A stretch of 59,673 nt of DNA, from positions 1 through 59,673 of the forward strand of contig NZ_JAKKFH010000020.1 of the NCBI RefSeq assembly GCF_022230925.1, given 5' to 3'. Below the pieces are notes generated by a model that was given only the letters and a program-made list of their open reading frames with translations, ran no database searches and was not told where the DNA came from. The position numbers and the translations under genes are program-made. This document shows positions 33,307 through 42,200 of the stretch, in pieces (position 1 is the stretch's first letter; every line of letters starts with the position of its first letter). The stretch is from Micromonospora alfalfae (GTDB taxonomy: Bacteria > Actinomycetota > Actinomycetes > Mycobacteriales > Micromonosporaceae).

Positions 33307-33444
33307 GTCTCTCCCCTCGCGCGTCGCCGGGTGGCGGCGCGGAGGAGAAGACGGGTGACAGTGGCGAAAAGTTGATGTGACCCAGGGCTCAACCTTTTGC
33401 CGGCTCCGCCCGTCTCTAGCTCTGTGGCACGGGGAGGGTTCGCG

Positions 33445-33945
33445 GTGGCGCGGGGTGACGCGGATTTCGTCGAGTTCGCGCGGGCGGCGTCCGCGCGACT
33501 GGTGCACGCCGCGTTCCTGATGACAGGTGACCACCACCAGGCCGAGGACGCCGCGCAGACCGCGCTGGTGCGCACCTACGCGTCGTGGTCGCGGATCCAC
33601 GACGACGACGCCTACGGATACGCCCGCCGCACGCTGGTCAACCATCTGGTCGACGGGTGGCGACGGCCGATGCGGGAGTACCCGACCGACGAGGTGCCGG
33701 AGCAACGGCGTGGCGACGTGGCCGACGACGTAACCACCCGGCGCTGGTTGATCACCATCCTCGGTGCGCTCAGCCCCCGGGAGCGCGCCATCGTCGTCCT
33801 GCGCTACTACTTCGACCTGCCGGAGGCGCAGGTGGCCCGGGAACTCTCCGTATCCGTCGGCACTGTCAAGAGCACCAGCTCGCGAGCCTTGGAGAAGTTG
33901 CGCACCGCAACCCCCCGCACGGCCGATGAGAGGGCGCGCCGATGA
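33445..33945 (+). CDS. SigE-family ECF RNA polymerase sigma factor
   Basis: 166 residues from the GTG at 33445, chosen because GGGGAGGG precedes it. Region 2: FVEFARAASARLVHAAFLMTG, AEDAAQTALVRTYASWSRI. Region 4: LGALSPRERAIVVLRYYFDL, AQVARELSVSVGTVKSTSSRALEKLR. The family is the actinomycete SigE/SACE-type ECF group. It overlaps the next gene by ATGA, the usual position for an anti-sigma or associated membrane protein. Confidence 0.9.
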   Translation: MARGDADFVEFARAASARLVHAAFLMTGDHHQAEDAAQTALVRTYASWSRIHDDDAYGYARRTLVNHLVDGWRRPMREYPTDEVPEQRRGDVADDVTTRRWLITILGALSPRERAIVVLRYYFDLPEAQVARELSVSVGTVKSTSSRALEKLRTATPRTADERARR

Positions 33946-34700
33946 GCGAGCTGGAACGGCTGCGCCACGCGATGCGGGCGACCGAGCGTCCCGACGCCGT
34001 GCTCGATCTGGACTCCGTGATGCGCGAGGGACGTCGGCTGCGTACCCGTCGACGCCTCGCCGGAGCCGGGGCGGCGACGCTCGTGACCGGCCTGGCCGCC
34101 GTGGTCGTCGTGGTGGCGGTCGGCGCGTCCGGGCCCGGCGATCCGGCGCCGACCGAGCGCCCGCCGCCGGTCGCCGTCGCCCCACCGTCGGTCGGTGTCT
34201 CGCCGTGGGCGGAGAAGTCGCTGGGCTCCACGCCACCGCCGACTGTGGGCCGCGACGAGCCGCCACCGAAGGCCCTGGGCCAGATCGTGGACAGCGGGGT
34301 GCGGCACGGCGCGGAGCGTCGGGTCTACTACTTCGTCGCGGTGTCCGTGCCCGGTGAGCCCAAGGTGTCCATCGGGCTGGCCGCCGGTCGCCAGGCTCCG
34401 GACGGCTCGTTGAGCACCGACATCCTGGTCAACGACGTCCACGGCAGCGACCGCGGCGCCGGATTCCACCAGATCGGCTACGACGAGGGCTTTGCCGCGC
34501 CGGTGCCCACCTTCGGCTACTTCGTCGGCCCCGCCAGACGGATCATCGGCACCGTCGGCGGTCGGCAGGTCGACGCCCGAGTGGCGCCATGGAGTGGCGA
34601 CAAGCAGGTGCTGATCTTCTGGTTCGACCCGGCGCGGCTCACTCCGGGGGAGCGGCTGGACGGCATCATCGCCCGCGACGCCAGCGGCCGCCGACTCTGA
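33942..34700 (+). CDS. Membrane protein coupled to the SigE-family sigma factor
   Basis: 252 residues. A cytosolic N-terminus (ELERLRHAMRATERPDAVLDLDSVMREGRRLRTRR, in parts) is followed by one membrane helix (about 41-62), a proline-rich linker and an extracytoplasmic domain of about 150 residues. There is no zinc-binding HxxxCxxC anti-sigma motif. The start overlaps the sigma stop by four bases. It may be an atypical anti-sigma factor or sensor; the cytosolic part would contact the sigma factor. Confidence 0.7.
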   Translation: MSELERLRHAMRATERPDAVLDLDSVMREGRRLRTRRRLAGAGAATLVTGLAAVVVVVAVGASGPGDPAPTERPPPVAVAPPSVGVSPWAEKSLGSTPPPTVGRDEPPPKALGQIVDSGVRHGAERRVYYFVAVSVPGEPKVSIGLAAGRQAPDGSLSTDILVNDVHGSDRGAGFHQIGYDEGFAAPVPTFGYFVGPARRIIGTVGGRQVDARVAPWSGDKQVLIFWFDPARLTPGERLDGIIARDASGRRL

Positions 34701-34714
34701 CCCGCCGCCGGCAC

Positions 34715-37486
34715 TCAGGCCAGTCGACGCTCGATGGTCACAGTCGTTCCCTCGGCGGTGGAGACCAGCCGCACGTCGCCGTAGGCGTTCATCAGCAGCG
34801 CGCCGCGTCCCCGGTCCATCGCCGGCCGGCGGTCCCGCCAGGTGCCGAAGTCCCGTACCGAGATCCGGATCAGTCCGCCACCCACCTGGGCGCGCACCCG
34901 TACCTCCGGACGACTGGGTCGCTGTGCGTGCTCGACGGCGTTGTTCATGGCCTCGGAGGCGGCGAGCAGGAGATCTTCCAACACGTCCGGGTCCACGTCC
35001 AGGTCGCCCAGCGCGCCACGGACGTCCCGACGCATCGCGGCGGCGGAGGTGGGGGCGGACGGGTACGTCCACCCCACGTCCAGGAGGTCGCCCAGCCCGT
35101 CCGGCTCGGCCGGCGCCTGCACGATCACGGCCGCGTCGCGGACGGGTTCGACCGCCGGGCCAGGCGCCCCCGGTTCCACCGGGGCGGGCCGAGCCGAGGG
35201 AGCTGCGGCAGCGACAGCGGCCGGGTCACCGACGACGGCCGCGGCAGGGGTACGGTCGCGGGCTCGGCGGATGCTGGCCCGGATCCGGGCGATCAACTCG
35301 GCCGCGGCGAACGGCTTGACCAGGTAGTCATCGGCACCCAGGCTCAGGCCCTCCACGCTGGCCTCCCCACCCGCACGGGCGGAGAGCACCAGCACCGGCA
35401 GCGTCCGGGTCGTCGGGTCGGCGCGTAGTCGGCGCACCAGGTCGAAGCCGTCCAGCACCGGCATCATCACGTCGGTGAGGAGCAGGTCGGGCAGCTCACT
35501 GTGGATCTCGTCGAGGGCCTGCCGGCCGTCGGTGACGGCCCTCACCCGCCAGCCCTGCCCGGTGAGCAGCCGGGTGAGGTACGCCCGCATGTCGGCGTTG
35601 TCGTCGGCGAGCAGGATCCGGGCCCCGGCCAACTCGTCAGTGGCCGGCCCGGACGCGGGATCGGGCTCGGTCAGCGCGTCCGGTTCGGTGAGCCAGCCCA
35701 TCGCCTCCTCGACGGCGGCGCGTGCCGCGTCACCCCGCCCGTCCACCGCCGGCCCGGTGACCGCTGTGCGGTGCGCCGCCGACCAGGGCAGCGTCACCGT
35801 GAACCTGCTGCCGACGCCCACCTGGCTGGTCACGTGCACGTCGCCGCCCTCCAGCCGGGCCAACTCGTGCACCAGGGCCAGCCCGATGCCCGTGCCCTCG
35901 TGACTGCGCGAGCGGGCGCCCCGCACCCGGTGGAAGCGTTCGAAGAGTTTCGGCAGGTCCCGTTCCGCGATGCCGATGCCGGTGTCCGCGACGGTGAGGC
36001 GCACCTCTTCGTCGTCGGCGTCGACGGTGACCCGGATGCGGCCGATGAACGTGTACTTCAGTGCGTTGGAGAGCAGGTTCGTGACGATGCGTTCCCAGTT
36101 GACCGGGTCGACAGCTACCGGCCGGGGCAGCGGTGGGCAGCTCACCTCGAGAGTCAGCCCGGCCCGCTCGACGGCGGCCCGGAACACCCCGGCGAGTTCG
36201 GCGGTCAGCGCGGCCAGATCCACCACCCGGGCGTCGCTTCGCGCTCGCCCGGCCTCCAGGCTGGAGAAGGTGAGCAGGCTGTTGACCAGCGTCAACAGTC
36301 GGGTGGCGTTGCGCCAGCCGGTCTCCACCCGCTCCCGCTGCACCGCCGCCAACGGCGCGGTGGCGTCGGTGAGGGCGTCGGTCAGCGGGCCGAGGATGAG
36401 GGTCAACGGGGTACGGAACTCGTGGCTGACGTTGGCGAAGAAGTCGGTCTTGACCCGGTCCAGTTCCGCCATCGCCTCGATCCGGCGCCGCTCCTCCTCG
36501 TACTCCTGGGCGTTGCGCAACGCCACGGAGATCTGCTGGGCGAGCAGTTGGTGGAAGGAGCGGTACGCCTCGTCGAGCCCTCGGCTGGGGCTGACCCCGG
36601 CGAGCAGGACGCCGAGCGGCTGATCCTCGTCGGCGGAGGGCAGCGGTAGCGCCAGCGCGGTGCGAACCGGGTCGTTCCACGGGCCGGCGGGCAGCGGCAG
36701 CCGGTCGGCGACGTCGGTCACCTGGGTCGCCCGGCCCTCGGCGGCGTCCGCCAGCCCCCAGGCGTACGCGGGCGGGCCCGGGTCGGTCAGCTCGACGGTG
36801 TCCGGCAGGGCCGGGGCGTGCCCCTGGTCGCCGCCGGTGCAGGTGACCCGGCGCAGTGCCGTGCCGTCGCGCAGGTAGATGGCGGCGAACGGCACGTCCA
36901 GGGGGTGGCCGTCGATCACGTCGATCAGCCGCGCGCCGGTGGCGTCCACGCCGACGGTGCGCCCGTCGCCGAGCACGGACAGGTCGCGAAGGAGACGGAG
37001 GCGGCGTTCGCCGACGACCTGCTGGGTGACCTCGCTGCACACGGTCAGTACGCCGACGGTGCGGCCGTCGTCGTCGCGGGCCGGGGCGTGCGAGACGCTG
37101 AAGTAGGCCTCCTCGCGGTAGCCGGCCCGCTCCAGCAGCAGTTGCAGGGCGGGGACCCAGCTGGCCACCCCGGTCGCCATGGCCTCCTCGATCAGCGGGG
37201 CGAGCACGTTCCAGCCTTCGGCCAGCGTCACCCGTACGTCGTCGCCGAGCGCGGCGGGGTGCTTGTCGCCGATCAGGGCGGAGTACGCGTCGTTGTAGAG
37301 CTGGGAGTAGCTCTCACCCCAGAGCAGCAGCATGGGGTACCGGGAGGAGAGCACCATCCGGACGGCGGCGCGCAGGCTCTGCGACCATTCGTCGACCGGG
37401 CCCAGCGGGGTGCCGGCCCAGTCCAGTTGTGCCATCAACCGCCCGGTGTCGCCGCCGAGGAACAGGTCAGTGCTGGGTCGCGTCAC
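34715..37486 (-). CDS. Hybrid sensor kinase: PAS-GAF-HisKA-HATPase-REC-RsbW-like HATPase
   Basis: 923 residues from the GTG at 37486; the family N-terminus is MTRPSTDLFLGG. A PAS-like domain and a GAF domain precede HisKA (FFANVSHEFRTPLTL, phospho-acceptor His) and a HATPase (NLLSNALKYT, DTGIGI, GTGIGLALVHELA). A receiver domain follows (ILLADDNADMRAYL, LLLTDVMMP, KPFAA). A Pro/Ala linker leads to a second GHKL ATPase of RsbW type (EAMNNAVEHAQRP). No membrane segment is present, so it senses a cytosolic signal and may join phosphorelay to anti-sigma or partner-switching control. Confidence 0.88.
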   Translation of the reverse strand: MTRPSTDLFLGGDTGRLMAQLDWAGTPLGPVDEWSQSLRAAVRMVLSSRYPMLLLWGESYSQLYNDAYSALIGDKHPAALGDDVRVTLAEGWNVLAPLIEEAMATGVASWVPALQLLLERAGYREEAYFSVSHAPARDDDGRTVGVLTVCSEVTQQVVGERRLRLLRDLSVLGDGRTVGVDATGARLIDVIDGHPLDVPFAAIYLRDGTALRRVTCTGGDQGHAPALPDTVELTDPGPPAYAWGLADAAEGRATQVTDVADRLPLPAGPWNDPVRTALALPLPSADEDQPLGVLLAGVSPSRGLDEAYRSFHQLLAQQISVALRNAQEYEEERRRIEAMAELDRVKTDFFANVSHEFRTPLTLILGPLTDALTDATAPLAAVQRERVETGWRNATRLLTLVNSLLTFSSLEAGRARSDARVVDLAALTAELAGVFRAAVERAGLTLEVSCPPLPRPVAVDPVNWERIVTNLLSNALKYTFIGRIRVTVDADDEEVRLTVADTGIGIAERDLPKLFERFHRVRGARSRSHEGTGIGLALVHELARLEGGDVHVTSQVGVGSRFTVTLPWSAAHRTAVTGPAVDGRGDAARAAVEEAMGWLTEPDALTEPDPASGPATDELAGARILLADDNADMRAYLTRLLTGQGWRVRAVTDGRQALDEIHSELPDLLLTDVMMPVLDGFDLVRRLRADPTTRTLPVLVLSARAGGEASVEGLSLGADDYLVKPFAAAELIARIRASIRRARDRTPAAAVVGDPAAVAAAAPSARPAPVEPGAPGPAVEPVRDAAVIVQAPAEPDGLGDLLDVGWTYPSAPTSAAAMRRDVRGALGDLDVDPDVLEDLLLAASEAMNNAVEHAQRPSRPEVRVRAQVGGGLIRISVRDFGTWRDRRPAMDRGRGALLMNAYGDVRLVSTAEGTTVTIERRLA

Positions 37487-37688
37487 GCTCGATCCGACCC
37501 CATCGCAAGCCCCCGTTCCGGGCCCGACGACCCCTGCCGCGTTACCTACCCATCCTGACACCTCTACTCACCTGTGCCGACGCCGGTACCCACAGTCGAA
37601 CCGGCGGCGGTTCGGGACGAACGACCGATGCTCAACAAATAGATATCTGTAAGTGTCTCGGGTATCTCTCCAACCCCGAGGAGCCCCC

Positions 37689-39140
37689 ATGAGAGGCAGA
37701 ACGCTGAGCGCGGGAATCGCGCTCGCCGTGTTCGCCGGGATGACGGTGCCGCTGGTCGCCCAACCGGCGACCGCGTCACCTCCGACCGCCACGACGGTGA
37801 CCCGGCCGATCGCCGCGTCCGCCGCCGCGTTGGCCGCGCCGGACATCTCCATCACCAACGTCCAGGCGCACCTGACCCAGTTCAACGCCATCGCCACCAG
37901 CAACGGTGGCAACCGACGGGCCGGCTCGGCCGGCTACACCGCCTCGCTCAACTACGTCAAGACCAGGCTCCAGTCGGCCGGCTACACGGTCAGCGAGCAG
38001 TACTGCTCCAGTTGCCGGTACCCCTCGAACAACCTCATCGCCGAGTGGCCCGGCGGCCCGGCCGACCAGGTGGTCATGTTCGGCGCGCACCTGGACGGCG
38101 TCGCGGCCGGTCCGGGCATCAACGACAACGCCACCGGCTCGTCGACCCTGCTGGAGAACGCGCTGGTCCTGGCCGCGCAGAACCCGACGATGACCAAACG
38201 GGTGCGGTTCGCCTGGTGGACCGACGAGGAACAGGGGCTCAACGGCTCCCGGTTCTACGTCAACTCGCTCAGCGCCACCCAGCGCGGCTACCTCAAGGGC
38301 TACTACAACTTCGACATGGTCGGCTCGACCAACGGCGGCTACTTCATCAACCGCGTCACCTCGACCACCGCGGCGCCGTTGAAGGCGTACTGGGACTCGT
38401 TGGGCCTGCAACCGGAGGAGAACGTCGAGGGCCAGGGCCGCTCCGACGACTACTACTTCCAGCAGGCCGGCATCCCCACCTCGGGCTATGCCGCCGGCGC
38501 CAGCGCGCGCAAGACCAGCGCCCAGGCGGCCAAGTGGGGCGGCACCGCCAACTCCGCGTACGACCCGTGCTACCACCGGTCCTGCGACACCACCGCCAAC
38601 GTCAGCGCCACCGTGCTGAACCGGGCGGCCGACGGTGTCGCGTACGCGCTGTGGCAGCTCGCCGTGGGCGGCGGCACCCCGACCTGCACGGGCGGTCAGG
38701 TGGTCGCAAACGGTGGCTTCGAGAGCGGCAGCACGCCGTGGACAGCGTCCTCCGGCGTGATCACCAACGCCAGCGCCCAGCCGGCCCGGACCGGGTCGTA
38801 CAAGGCGTGGCTCAACGGCAACGGCAGCAGCGGCACCGAGAGCCTGACGCAGTCGGTGACACTGCCGGCCGGGTGCGCCAGTTACACGCTGTCCTTCTGG
38901 CTGCACATCGACACCGCCGAGACCACCGGCTCCACGGCGTACGACCGGCTCACCGTGCAACTGGGGTCGACCACGCTGGCGACGTACTCGAATCTGAACA
39001 GGGCGTCCGGCTACGTCCAGCGCAGCTTCTCGGTGGCCGGGTTCGCCGGGCAGACGGTGACGCTGCGCTTCACCGGCACCGAGGACTCGTCGTTGCAGAC
39101 CAGCTTCGTGATCGACGACGTGACGCTGGTGGCGAGCTGA
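37689..39140 (+). CDS. Secreted M28 aminopeptidase with C-terminal carbohydrate-binding-like domain
   Basis: 483 residues from the ATG at 37689 (GAGGAG upstream). A signal peptide precedes an M28 dizinc domain like Streptomyces griseus aminopeptidase. Ligands and catalytic residues: AHLDGV, NDNATG, DEEQGL, FDMVGS and a final His in CYHRSCD. A C-terminal beta-sandwich (from about 350: VANGGFESGSTPW, FVIDDVTL) resembles carbohydrate-binding or proprotein-convertase-type modules. It would release N-terminal amino acids from extracellular peptides. An AT-rich promoter region lies near 37640-37660. Confidence 0.9.
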   Translation: MRGRTLSAGIALAVFAGMTVPLVAQPATASPPTATTVTRPIAASAAALAAPDISITNVQAHLTQFNAIATSNGGNRRAGSAGYTASLNYVKTRLQSAGYTVSEQYCSSCRYPSNNLIAEWPGGPADQVVMFGAHLDGVAAGPGINDNATGSSTLLENALVLAAQNPTMTKRVRFAWWTDEEQGLNGSRFYVNSLSATQRGYLKGYYNFDMVGSTNGGYFINRVTSTTAAPLKAYWDSLGLQPEENVEGQGRSDDYYFQQAGIPTSGYAAGASARKTSAQAAKWGGTANSAYDPCYHRSCDTTANVSATVLNRAADGVAYALWQLAVGGGTPTCTGGQVVANGGFESGSTPWTASSGVITNASAQPARTGSYKAWLNGNGSSGTESLTQSVTLPAGCASYTLSFWLHIDTAETTGSTAYDRLTVQLGSTTLATYSNLNRASGYVQRSFSVAGFAGQTVTLRFTGTEDSSLQTSFVIDDVTLVAS

Positions 39141-39156
39141 CCGCGTACCCCGAACA

Positions 39157-39188
39157 GGGCCGCCGCCGGCAGCGTCCGGCGGCGGCCC
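39157..39188. terminator. 13-bp perfect bidirectional terminator
   Basis: GGGCCGCCGCCGG (39157-39169) and CCGGCGGCGGCCC (39176-39188), CAGCGT loop, between the convergent aminopeptidase and SDR genes. Confidence 0.8.
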
Positions 39189-39201
39189 GTCACGTCGTGG
39201 G

Positions 39202-39900
39202 TCAGGGGAGCTGTGGGTAGAGCGCGGCGACGCCGCCGGGGAACCCGGCCTGCACCCGCCGGCTGACGTCGTCGGCCACGATCTCGTAGGCGTCGGCCTC
39301 GACGCCGTCGACGGCGAGCCCGGCGATCACCGCCGGGTCGGACTTCGGGCCGGTGACCGTCGCGGCCATGTCGGTGTCCAGGTAGCCGATGTGCAGGCCG
39401 GCCACCCGGACGCCCCGGTCGGCGAGCTGGAGGCGCAGCGCGTTGGTCATCGCCCACTCGGCGGACTTGGCGGCACCATACGACCCGTGCAGGGGGAAGT
39501 TCACCCAGGACAGCACGGAGAGCACGTTGAGGATGGTTCCGCCGCCGTTGCCGGCGATGACCGGCGCGAATGACCGGATCATCGACAGGGTGCCGAGGTA
39601 GTGGGTCTCCAGCTCCAGCCGGATGAGGTCCAGGTCGCCGTCCAGCAGATCGGCCCGGTTGTCGACGCCGGCGTTGTTGATCAGCAGGTTGACGTCGCCG
39701 GCCAGTTCGGCGGCGGCGGCCACCGAGGCGGGGTCGGTGATGTCGAGGCGCACCGGCGTCACGCCGGGCAGGTCGACGCTGTCGGGGTTACGGGCGCCGG
39801 CGTAGACGGTGGCGCCCCGGGCGAGGAGTTCGGCGGCCAGGTGCCGGCCGAGGCCACGGTTGGCGCCGGTGACGAGGGCGGTGCTTCCAGCGATCTTCAT
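39202..39900 (-). CDS. Short-chain dehydrogenase/reductase
   Basis: 232 residues from the ATG at 39900 (GTG at 39909 is possible). NAD(P)-binding TGANRGLGRHLA, NNAG structural motif, and the catalytic SYGAAKS (Tyr-x3-Lys) with a preceding Ser in SVLSWVNF. The Arg/Asn pattern after the glycine motif (AGARNPD) favours NADPH. Substrate unknown. Confidence 0.9.
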   Translation of the reverse strand: MKIAGSTALVTGANRGLGRHLAAELLARGATVYAGARNPDSVDLPGVTPVRLDITDPASVAAAAELAGDVNLLINNAGVDNRADLLDGDLDLIRLELETHYLGTLSMIRSFAPVIAGNGGGTILNVLSVLSWVNFPLHGSYGAAKSAEWAMTNALRLQLADRGVRVAGLHIGYLDTDMAATVTGPKSDPAVIAGLAVDGVEADAYEIVADDVSRRVQAGFPGGVAALYPQLP

Positions 39901-40061
39901 GGCGGTCACGCTATCCGACCTGACTTCTGTTAAGCAAAGTCAGCCATGTCACGGGGGTCGTCAGCCGGATCGGGAATACGACCCGGATGCGCCCACACCC
40001 CGACCCGTGACGACTCGTATCCTTTCCGCGAACCTTCGCACGAGCCGAGATGGGAGACGGT

Positions 40062-41978
40062 GTGAGCAACCAGGCCGAAACGTTGGAATTCCAGGCCGAG
40101 GCGCGTCAGCTCCTCCAGTTGGTGGTCCATTCGATCTATTCGAACAAGGACGTCTTCCTGCGGGAACTCATCTCGAACGCGTCCGACGCACTGGACAAGC
40201 TCCGGCTTGCCACCCTCGTCGACAAGGACCTCGTCGCCGACACCGACGACCTGCACGTCGCCCTGGAGATCGACAGCGACGCCCGCACCCTCACAGTGCG
40301 CGACAACGGCATCGGGATGACCCGCGACGAGGTCGTCCAGCTGATCGGCACGATCGCCAAGTCGGGCACCGCCGAGCTGCTGCGCCAACTGCGCGAGTCC
40401 GCCGACGCCCACGCCAAGCAGGACCTCATCGGCCAGTTCGGGGTCGGCTTCTACGCCGCGTTCATGGTCGCCGACCGGGTCACCCTGCTGACCCGCAAGG
40501 CCGGCGAGACCGGCGGCACCCGCTGGGAGTCCACCGGCGAGGGCACCTACTCGATCGAGGCGGTCGACGAGGCGCCGCAGGGCACCACAGTGACGCTGCA
40601 CCTCAAGCCGGCCGACACCGAGGACAACCTGCACGACTACACCGCCGAGTGGACCGTCCGCGAGATCGTCAAGCGCTACTCCGACTTCATCGCCTGGCCG
40701 ATCCGGATGAGCGTCGAACGCCCCGGCGCCGACGGTGCGGCCGCCACCCGTGAGGTGCAGACCCTCAACTCGATGAAGGCGCTCTGGGCGCGACCCCGCG
40801 ACGAGGTCGACGCCGCCGAGTACAACGAGTTCTACAAGCACGTCAGCCACGACTGGGCCGACCCACTCGAGGTCGTGCACATGAAGGGCGAGGGCACCTT
40901 CGAGTACGAGGCGCTGCTCTTCCTGCCCAGCCACGCCCCACTGGACCTGTTCTCCCCGCAGGGCCGCCGCGGCGTCCAGCTCTACGTCAAGCGCGTCTTC
41001 ATCATGGACGACTGCGAGGCGCTGGTCCCGACCTACCTGCGCTTCGTCAAGGGCGTGGTCGACGCGCACGACCTGTCGCTGAACATCTCCCGGGAGATCC
41101 TTCAGCAGGACCGGCAGATCCAGATCGTCCGCCGCCGCCTGGTCAAGAAGGTCCTCGCCACTGTCAAGGACCTCAAGGCCAACCACGCCGAGCGCTACCG
41201 CACCTTCTGGACCGAGTTCGGCGCGGTGGTCAAGGAAGGGCTGATCGACGACACCGACAACCGCGACACCCTGCTGGACCTGCTGTCGGTGGCCTCCACC
41301 AACGATCCGGCCGAGCCCACCGACCTGGCCGGCTACGTCTCGCGGATGAAGGACGGCCAGAGCGACATCTGGTACGCCACCGGCGAGTCCCGGGCCGCCA
41401 TCGAGAACTCTCCGCACCTGGAGGCGTTCCGCGCCAAGGGGCACGAGGTGCTGCTCCTCACCGACCAGGTCGACGAGGTGTGGGTCGAGCGGGTCGGCAC
41501 GTACGACGGCCGGCCACTGCGCTCGATCGCCAAGGGCGAGATCGACCTGGACACCGACGAGGAGAAGCAGCAGGCCGAAGCCGAGCGCGAGCAGCAGCGA
41601 CAGGAGTTCGCCGGGCTGCTCGACTGGCTGGGGACCACCCTCACCGACAGCGTCCGGGAGGTCCGGCTGTCGTCGCGGCTGACCACCTCACCGGCCTGCG
41701 TCGTCGGCGACGCCCACGACCTCACGCCGACCCTGGAGAAGATGTACCGGGCGATGGGGCACGAGATCCCCACCACCAAGCGGATCCTGGAGATCAACCC
41801 CGGTCACCCGCTGGTGTCCGGGCTGCGCAAGGCCCACGAGCAGGGCAGCGACCCCACCGCCCTGACCGAGACCGCCGAGCTGCTCTACGGCCTTGCGGTG
41901 CTCGCCGAGGGCGGTGAGCTGACCGATCCGGCCCGCTTCACCCGGACGCTCGCCGACCGACTGGCGCGCACCCTGTAA
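40062..41978 (+). CDS. htpG: Molecular chaperone HtpG (Hsp90)
   Basis: 638 residues from the GTG at 40062, just after GGGAGACG; an ATG at 40050 is an alternative. The GHKL ATPase is complete: ELISNASDA, DNGIGM, GTIAKSGT, GQFGVGFYAAF. The middle domain Arg-containing NISREILQQ and the C-terminal dimerisation domain follow. It folds or stabilises stress-sensitive clients as an ATP-dependent dimer. A palindromic repeat follows 21 bases after the stop. Confidence 0.95.
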   Translation: MSNQAETLEFQAEARQLLQLVVHSIYSNKDVFLRELISNASDALDKLRLATLVDKDLVADTDDLHVALEIDSDARTLTVRDNGIGMTRDEVVQLIGTIAKSGTAELLRQLRESADAHAKQDLIGQFGVGFYAAFMVADRVTLLTRKAGETGGTRWESTGEGTYSIEAVDEAPQGTTVTLHLKPADTEDNLHDYTAEWTVREIVKRYSDFIAWPIRMSVERPGADGAAATREVQTLNSMKALWARPRDEVDAAEYNEFYKHVSHDWADPLEVVHMKGEGTFEYEALLFLPSHAPLDLFSPQGRRGVQLYVKRVFIMDDCEALVPTYLRFVKGVVDAHDLSLNISREILQQDRQIQIVRRRLVKKVLATVKDLKANHAERYRTFWTEFGAVVKEGLIDDTDNRDTLLDLLSVASTNDPAEPTDLAGYVSRMKDGQSDIWYATGESRAAIENSPHLEAFRAKGHEVLLLTDQVDEVWVERVGTYDGRPLRSIAKGEIDLDTDEEKQQAEAEREQQRQEFAGLLDWLGTTLTDSVREVRLSSRLTTSPACVVGDAHDLTPTLEKMYRAMGHEIPTTKRILEINPGHPLVSGLRKAHEQGSDPTALTETAELLYGLAVLAEGGELTDPARFTRTLADRLARTL

Positions 41979-41999
41979 GCCTTCTGCCAGGTTGGTTCG

Positions 42000-42082
42000 C
42001 CTCGTCGATCATGGAGTTGCGGTGGGTGACAAAGCGCCCGTCGCAGTGCCTAACAGGCACCACAACTTCAAGATCGACGAGG
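42000..42082. repeat. Palindromic repeat, copy 2 (25-bp arms, 22 matches)
   Basis: Left arm 42000-42024 and right arm 42058-42082 match at 22 of 25 positions, separated by 33 bases. The left arm plus inner flank shares GATCATGGAGTTG and GGTGGGTGACAAAGC with the complement of copy 1 (25361-25437). As in copy 1 it lies directly after a gene (htpG). Confidence 0.8.
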
Positions 42083-42200
42083 CTGGCGCCCCTCGCCTGC
42101 GCGAGGTGGCTCCCGGTCAACTGGTGCGGGCGCTGGTAATGTTGGCGGCCTCAGGGTCCGCACCCTCCCGGCCAGCGGGAGGCGCAAGATCTCCGCTTTC

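Noticed and set aside
39930..41444. 504-codon minus-strand frame opposite htpG
   Set aside because: Val/Gly/Asp-rich antisense shadow; HtpG is unambiguous.
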